64,000 nucleotides of DNA from Dolomedes plantarius (lineage: Eukaryota; Arthropoda; Arachnida; Araneae; Dolomedidae): contig OU015495.1 of assembly GCA_907164885.2 (NCBI GenBank), forward strand, positions 213,096,039 to 213,160,038, written 5' to 3'. Below, one piece after another: positions 59,009 to 64,000 of the stretch (the stretch's first letter is position 1; the number at the start of each line of letters is the position of its first letter). Below the pieces are notes generated by a model. It did not search any database. It worked only from the letters and a program-made list of their open reading frames with translations, and was not told the DNA's origin. Position numbers and translations under genes: made by a program.

Positions 59009-60090
59009 AGGTGCGTGTAATACATCTGTTCCGTGAATTCAAGCAATGAAATAAATATGCCAGTTACCACAGTTGAAAAACAGAATTTATAAACAGCAAA
59101 ACTAACATACAGTCTTCTTTTAACAAGTTACAGCAGTAGACAAAAATATTACTGCAAATCTTCGCTGAAAGTCAACAATTTTCAGCACCTACGTATTCTT
59201 CTTTAACATGGGGGAATTTTAATACACAATCAATTAATTCAATTATTAATTTATTATAAAATACGACCTTATAAATCTTCCTAGGACCTCGTCTGGCTAT
59301 CCTAGTCGAAGAACCGTAGAACATCTATCAAGAAATCTCTTCTCCAAAGGAAACGGTCAACTTTTGCTGCAAGAACTAAGCTTCAACTGAATTGCTATTC
59401 TAAAAACCTATTTATCTCGCAAAACCAAAACCCGTGATGCCACACCGCACAACTAACCACTTTCCCACAATTAACCCAAATACGCTTTTATTGCTTTCTC
59501 CATGGTAGACGCGTGAGCGTGCTGAAACCATGGTTTTTAATTCACGAGAACTCCCAAGCATCGCGCGCTGGCGATAACACGCCAAATTGGCCCCTAGCTC
59601 GTGACAATATATTAAAATATCCACTATACGATTGCCGGTCATAAAAGCTTAAAACTACTGTTGCCGACCCACTCTTTTCCCTCATCGTCTAATCACTGTA
59701 TCCCTGGAATCCAGATGTCAAGCGATTTTTCGATTTTCACAACTAGCCTCTTACAATCCGATGGCATTACCTCTTTCAAACACCGAAATACGCTCGTAAT
59801 AATCACGAGTTCTCTCGTGGGGCATTGTTACAGTGACAGTAGATATCCGCAGTCAAAATGCAGCAGAAATTTTGAACATCATATGGAAAATCGCTCCTTA
59901 TATATTCACTTGCTGGTTGTGAAGTTGTAATGCGCTAGAGCTCCAGCTATTCTCTTGCTGTACACCAAATTTTAATCATTTGTATTTTATGTTGAAAGAT
60001 CTTTGCATACGAAATTTCAATACAAACGGACAACTCCTTCTAGGTGCGTCTAATTTTTTTTGTTGTTATAGATTGTGTACATACATACAT
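59009..60090. other. Spacer, nothing recognised
   Basis: No recognisable gene. A (CATA)n tract at 60079-60100 leads into TA repeats. Confidence 0.35.
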
Positions 60091-60103
60091 ACATACATAG
60101 TAT

Positions 60104-60143
60104 ATATATATATAATACTATATATATATATATATATATATAA

Positions 60144-60203
<60 letters not shown>
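60104..60203. repeat. (TA)n array with ATAC interruptions
   Basis: TA tract with two AATACTA interruptions. It abuts the Naiad-type copy at 60204. Confidence 0.95.
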
Positions 60204-62082
<1,879 letters not shown>

Positions 62083-62840
62083 TTTAAACATATACTGATG
62101 AAAAGACCTTATTGTTTACTTATAGAAAATGTCGAAATATATTGACATTTTGATCACGATAATTCTGCCAAAAAAAGGACAATTTGGTCACAAAAGCTTT
62201 TAATTAGGTCATACATACATTCATTCATACATTCATACGTTCATCATTTCCATACATTTAGGAAATACATACAGCATTAAAATTTATAGCTGCGTGCCAC
62301 AAAGTACGTTACCATTCTGAAAATAAAATAATGCATTTAAAAACACGATAATAACAAATGTCTATGAATACAAAAAAAATACATGACATCAAGCGATATG
62401 TTGTAAATTTGAGATTCAAAGTCACTTTAATATTTCCTTTTGAATATATTTGATGTTCTCTGACAGGGAAATGTCAGTTACTAAAAATGTATTAAAGGTT
62501 TTAATAAAAATGTCACGATTTGAGTTGGGTATACTATCACACTACGTATGTTCAAAAATTTGAAAGTAGCATATTGCGTTGAATTACATAGAACAACACA
62601 TGGTACGTCTTGAAAACGTTGACACATGTTATATTCTTGTGTTTGAAAACTTTTCTAGAAATAACATCGATTCCGTTTTCTTTCTAGACATTAGAAAAAT
62701 GCCTTTCAGTACAATGCCCATTGTAAGCTTATATATTTAATAAAAGAACATTGCAACAGAACAGAAAAAATAACTTTACCTTAAATAGCAAATTGTTTAT
62801 TGTATCGAAATTATAATTTTATCAGCAAAACACTGTTGAT
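62083..62840. other. AT-rich spacer
   Basis: Contains (CATA/CATT)n-like runs near 62212-62270. No gene recognised. Confidence 0.35.
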
Positions 62841-62858
62841 TATATATATATATATATA

Positions 62859-64000
62859 CACTGCTGGCCACCCAAATTGCAACACCAAGAAAGACAAGAG
62901 ATATCACAACAAAATTTATTTTGTAGATAACATGTTGACCAAGTATCAAATGATTAAATTTATAGAATTCTGTGAAGTGTGGTTCCTGCCAAAATCAGTA
63001 GCCAGAGTAGCCGCCATTGTTGGAGATTACCGCTGCCACACGCCTCGGCATTGATTCAAAGAGACTTTGGATGAGTTCTTGGGGTACAGGAGACCAAGCA
63101 GCTTCCACACGTTGCCAAAGTTGATCTGCTGTGGCAGCTGGGGATGGAATCTGGGTCAATCGGAGAGCAACCATGGACCACATGTTTTCTATCGGCGATA
63201 AATCCGGAGAGCGAGGCGGCCAGGGAAGCAATTCAATCTGGCGATTGACGAAGAACAGTTGGACAATGCGTGCCACGTGTGGTCACGCATTATCCTGTTG
63301 AAATATAGCTGTGGGCAAGCCCTGAAGGTAAGGAAGGACAACTGGCTCCAACACCTCGGAGATGTAGCGCTGGCTGTTTAAAGTACCGGCAATGCGTACT
63401 AGAGGTGTGCGAGAGTGATATCCAATACCGCCCCATACCATAATACCCGGTGCAGGACCAGTGTGGCAGTGCATAACGCAGCTGTTCAGCATCCTCTTTT
63501 CACGGTGTCTCCAGACTAGAATGCGACCATCGTGGTGTTGCAGACAGAAGAGTGACTCGTCAGTAAAGACAATTTCAGTCCATTCTGCCGTCCACATTCT
63601 TCTGTCATCGCACCATTGGCGGCGGAGACGTCTGTGGTTCTGCGTCAAGGATAGACAAAGCAATGGATCTCTTGCGGACAGACCACTCTGATGTAAACGG
63701 CGTCGAATGGTACGCGCAGACACTGGATGATGCGTTACAGACTGCATGTGTTGTGATATGGTTCGTGATGTGACTGAGCGATCCGTCACTGCCATGCGCA
63801 CAATTTGCCTGTCATCACGTGAAGGATGCGAAGGATGCGCTGAGGTGGATGCGATCGAACACGCCGGTCCGCCGTACTCTCCTGAATCCAACGATCACAT
63901 ATCCGCATTACAGTTGTTTGGTTTCGTCCAACACGACTACCGATTTCCCTGAAAGATAATCCACAATCTCGGTAGGCCACTATCCTTCCTCTGTCGAACT
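62859..64000 (-). mobile_element. Second copy of the intact Tc1 family, cut by the window edge
   Basis: The end CACTGCTGGCCACCCAAATT matches the right end of 39333-40740 and follows a TA tract. Very similar sequence continues in reverse orientation to the window edge. Confidence 0.9.
62995..63980 (-). pseudogene. Tc1-like transposase, damaged sister of 39564-40604
   Basis: The minus strand encodes nearly the same protein as the intact copy: YRDCGLSFREIGSRVGRNQT, VFTDESLFCLQHHDGR, GIMVWGGIGYHSRTPLV, IFQQDNA, SPDLSPIENMW and the end ISNNGGYSGY. Two defects are clear. At about 63280 CGA is TGA, so DNARPH becomes DNA-stop-PH, inside the second catalytic motif. At about 63820-63838 an 8-base insertion (a repeat of GGATGCGAA) shifts the frame in the N-terminal part after SHPPQR. 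DESRF has also become DESLF. The start of the gene is beyond the window. It can be mobilised only in trans. Confidence 0.9.

Overview
The window looks like repeat-dense, AT-rich nuclear DNA from an animal, most likely an arthropod and perhaps a chelicerate or spider. That reading rests on long (TA)n tracts, many Tc1/mariner families, Helitron-like and hAT, piggyBac and Harbinger-type elements, a Jockey-type LINE, and Penelope-like reverse transcriptases of the kind called Naiad, which are known to be abundant in spiders. I recognise no host gene, tRNA or rRNA. Every coding region I can name belongs to a mobile element.

Layout. 0-5.6 kb: the right end of a TIR element, three copies of a short repeat, the 3' end of a Helitron with a helicase remnant, a Harbinger-type MITE and a non-autonomous Helitron-like repeat (family H, five copies in the window). 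7.1-10.7 kb: three different Tc1/mariner elements laid end to end in a TA microsatellite. 12.7-20.4 kb: more family H copies and a second train of three Tc1 elements (14.9-19.0 kb). 21.7-27.2 kb: a hAT-type MITE, a mariner remnant and a 141-bp inverted-repeat element. 28.5-30.9 kb: a Penelope-like (Naiad-type) reverse transcriptase. 33-38 kb: two GC-richer patches of unknown origin, a long TA array, a MITE copy and a pogo-type MITE. 39.3-40.7 kb: an intact Tc1 transposon with a 346-residue transposase. 42.4-44.2 kb: a mariner element broken by a hAT element that keeps only a BED zinc finger and by a Penelope-like fragment. 45.5-48.4 kb: hAT-type and family H elements and a piggyBac-type relic. 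49.3-53.4 kb: a TIR element with a perfect 8-bp target duplication whose gene resembles FEN1/XPG 5' nucleases, itself interrupted by a Jockey LINE with a 13-bp target duplication. 55.3-57 kb: a Tc1 pseudogene split by an RNase H-bearing LINE end. 57.5-59 kb: tandem repeats and a large hairpin. 60.2-61.9 kb: a second, decayed Naiad-type copy bounded on both sides by TA arrays. 62.9-64 kb: a broken second copy of the intact Tc1 family.

The elements form layers rather than a pathway. TA microsatellites act as a sink for TA-targeting Tc1/mariner elements and for the Penelope-like elements, while hAT, piggyBac and LINE insertions cut older elements and can be ordered by their target duplications. 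The most unusual object is the FEN/XPG-like TIR element at 49.3-53.4 kb. This copy is dead (frameshift and stop codons), but its ends and target duplication show that it moved.
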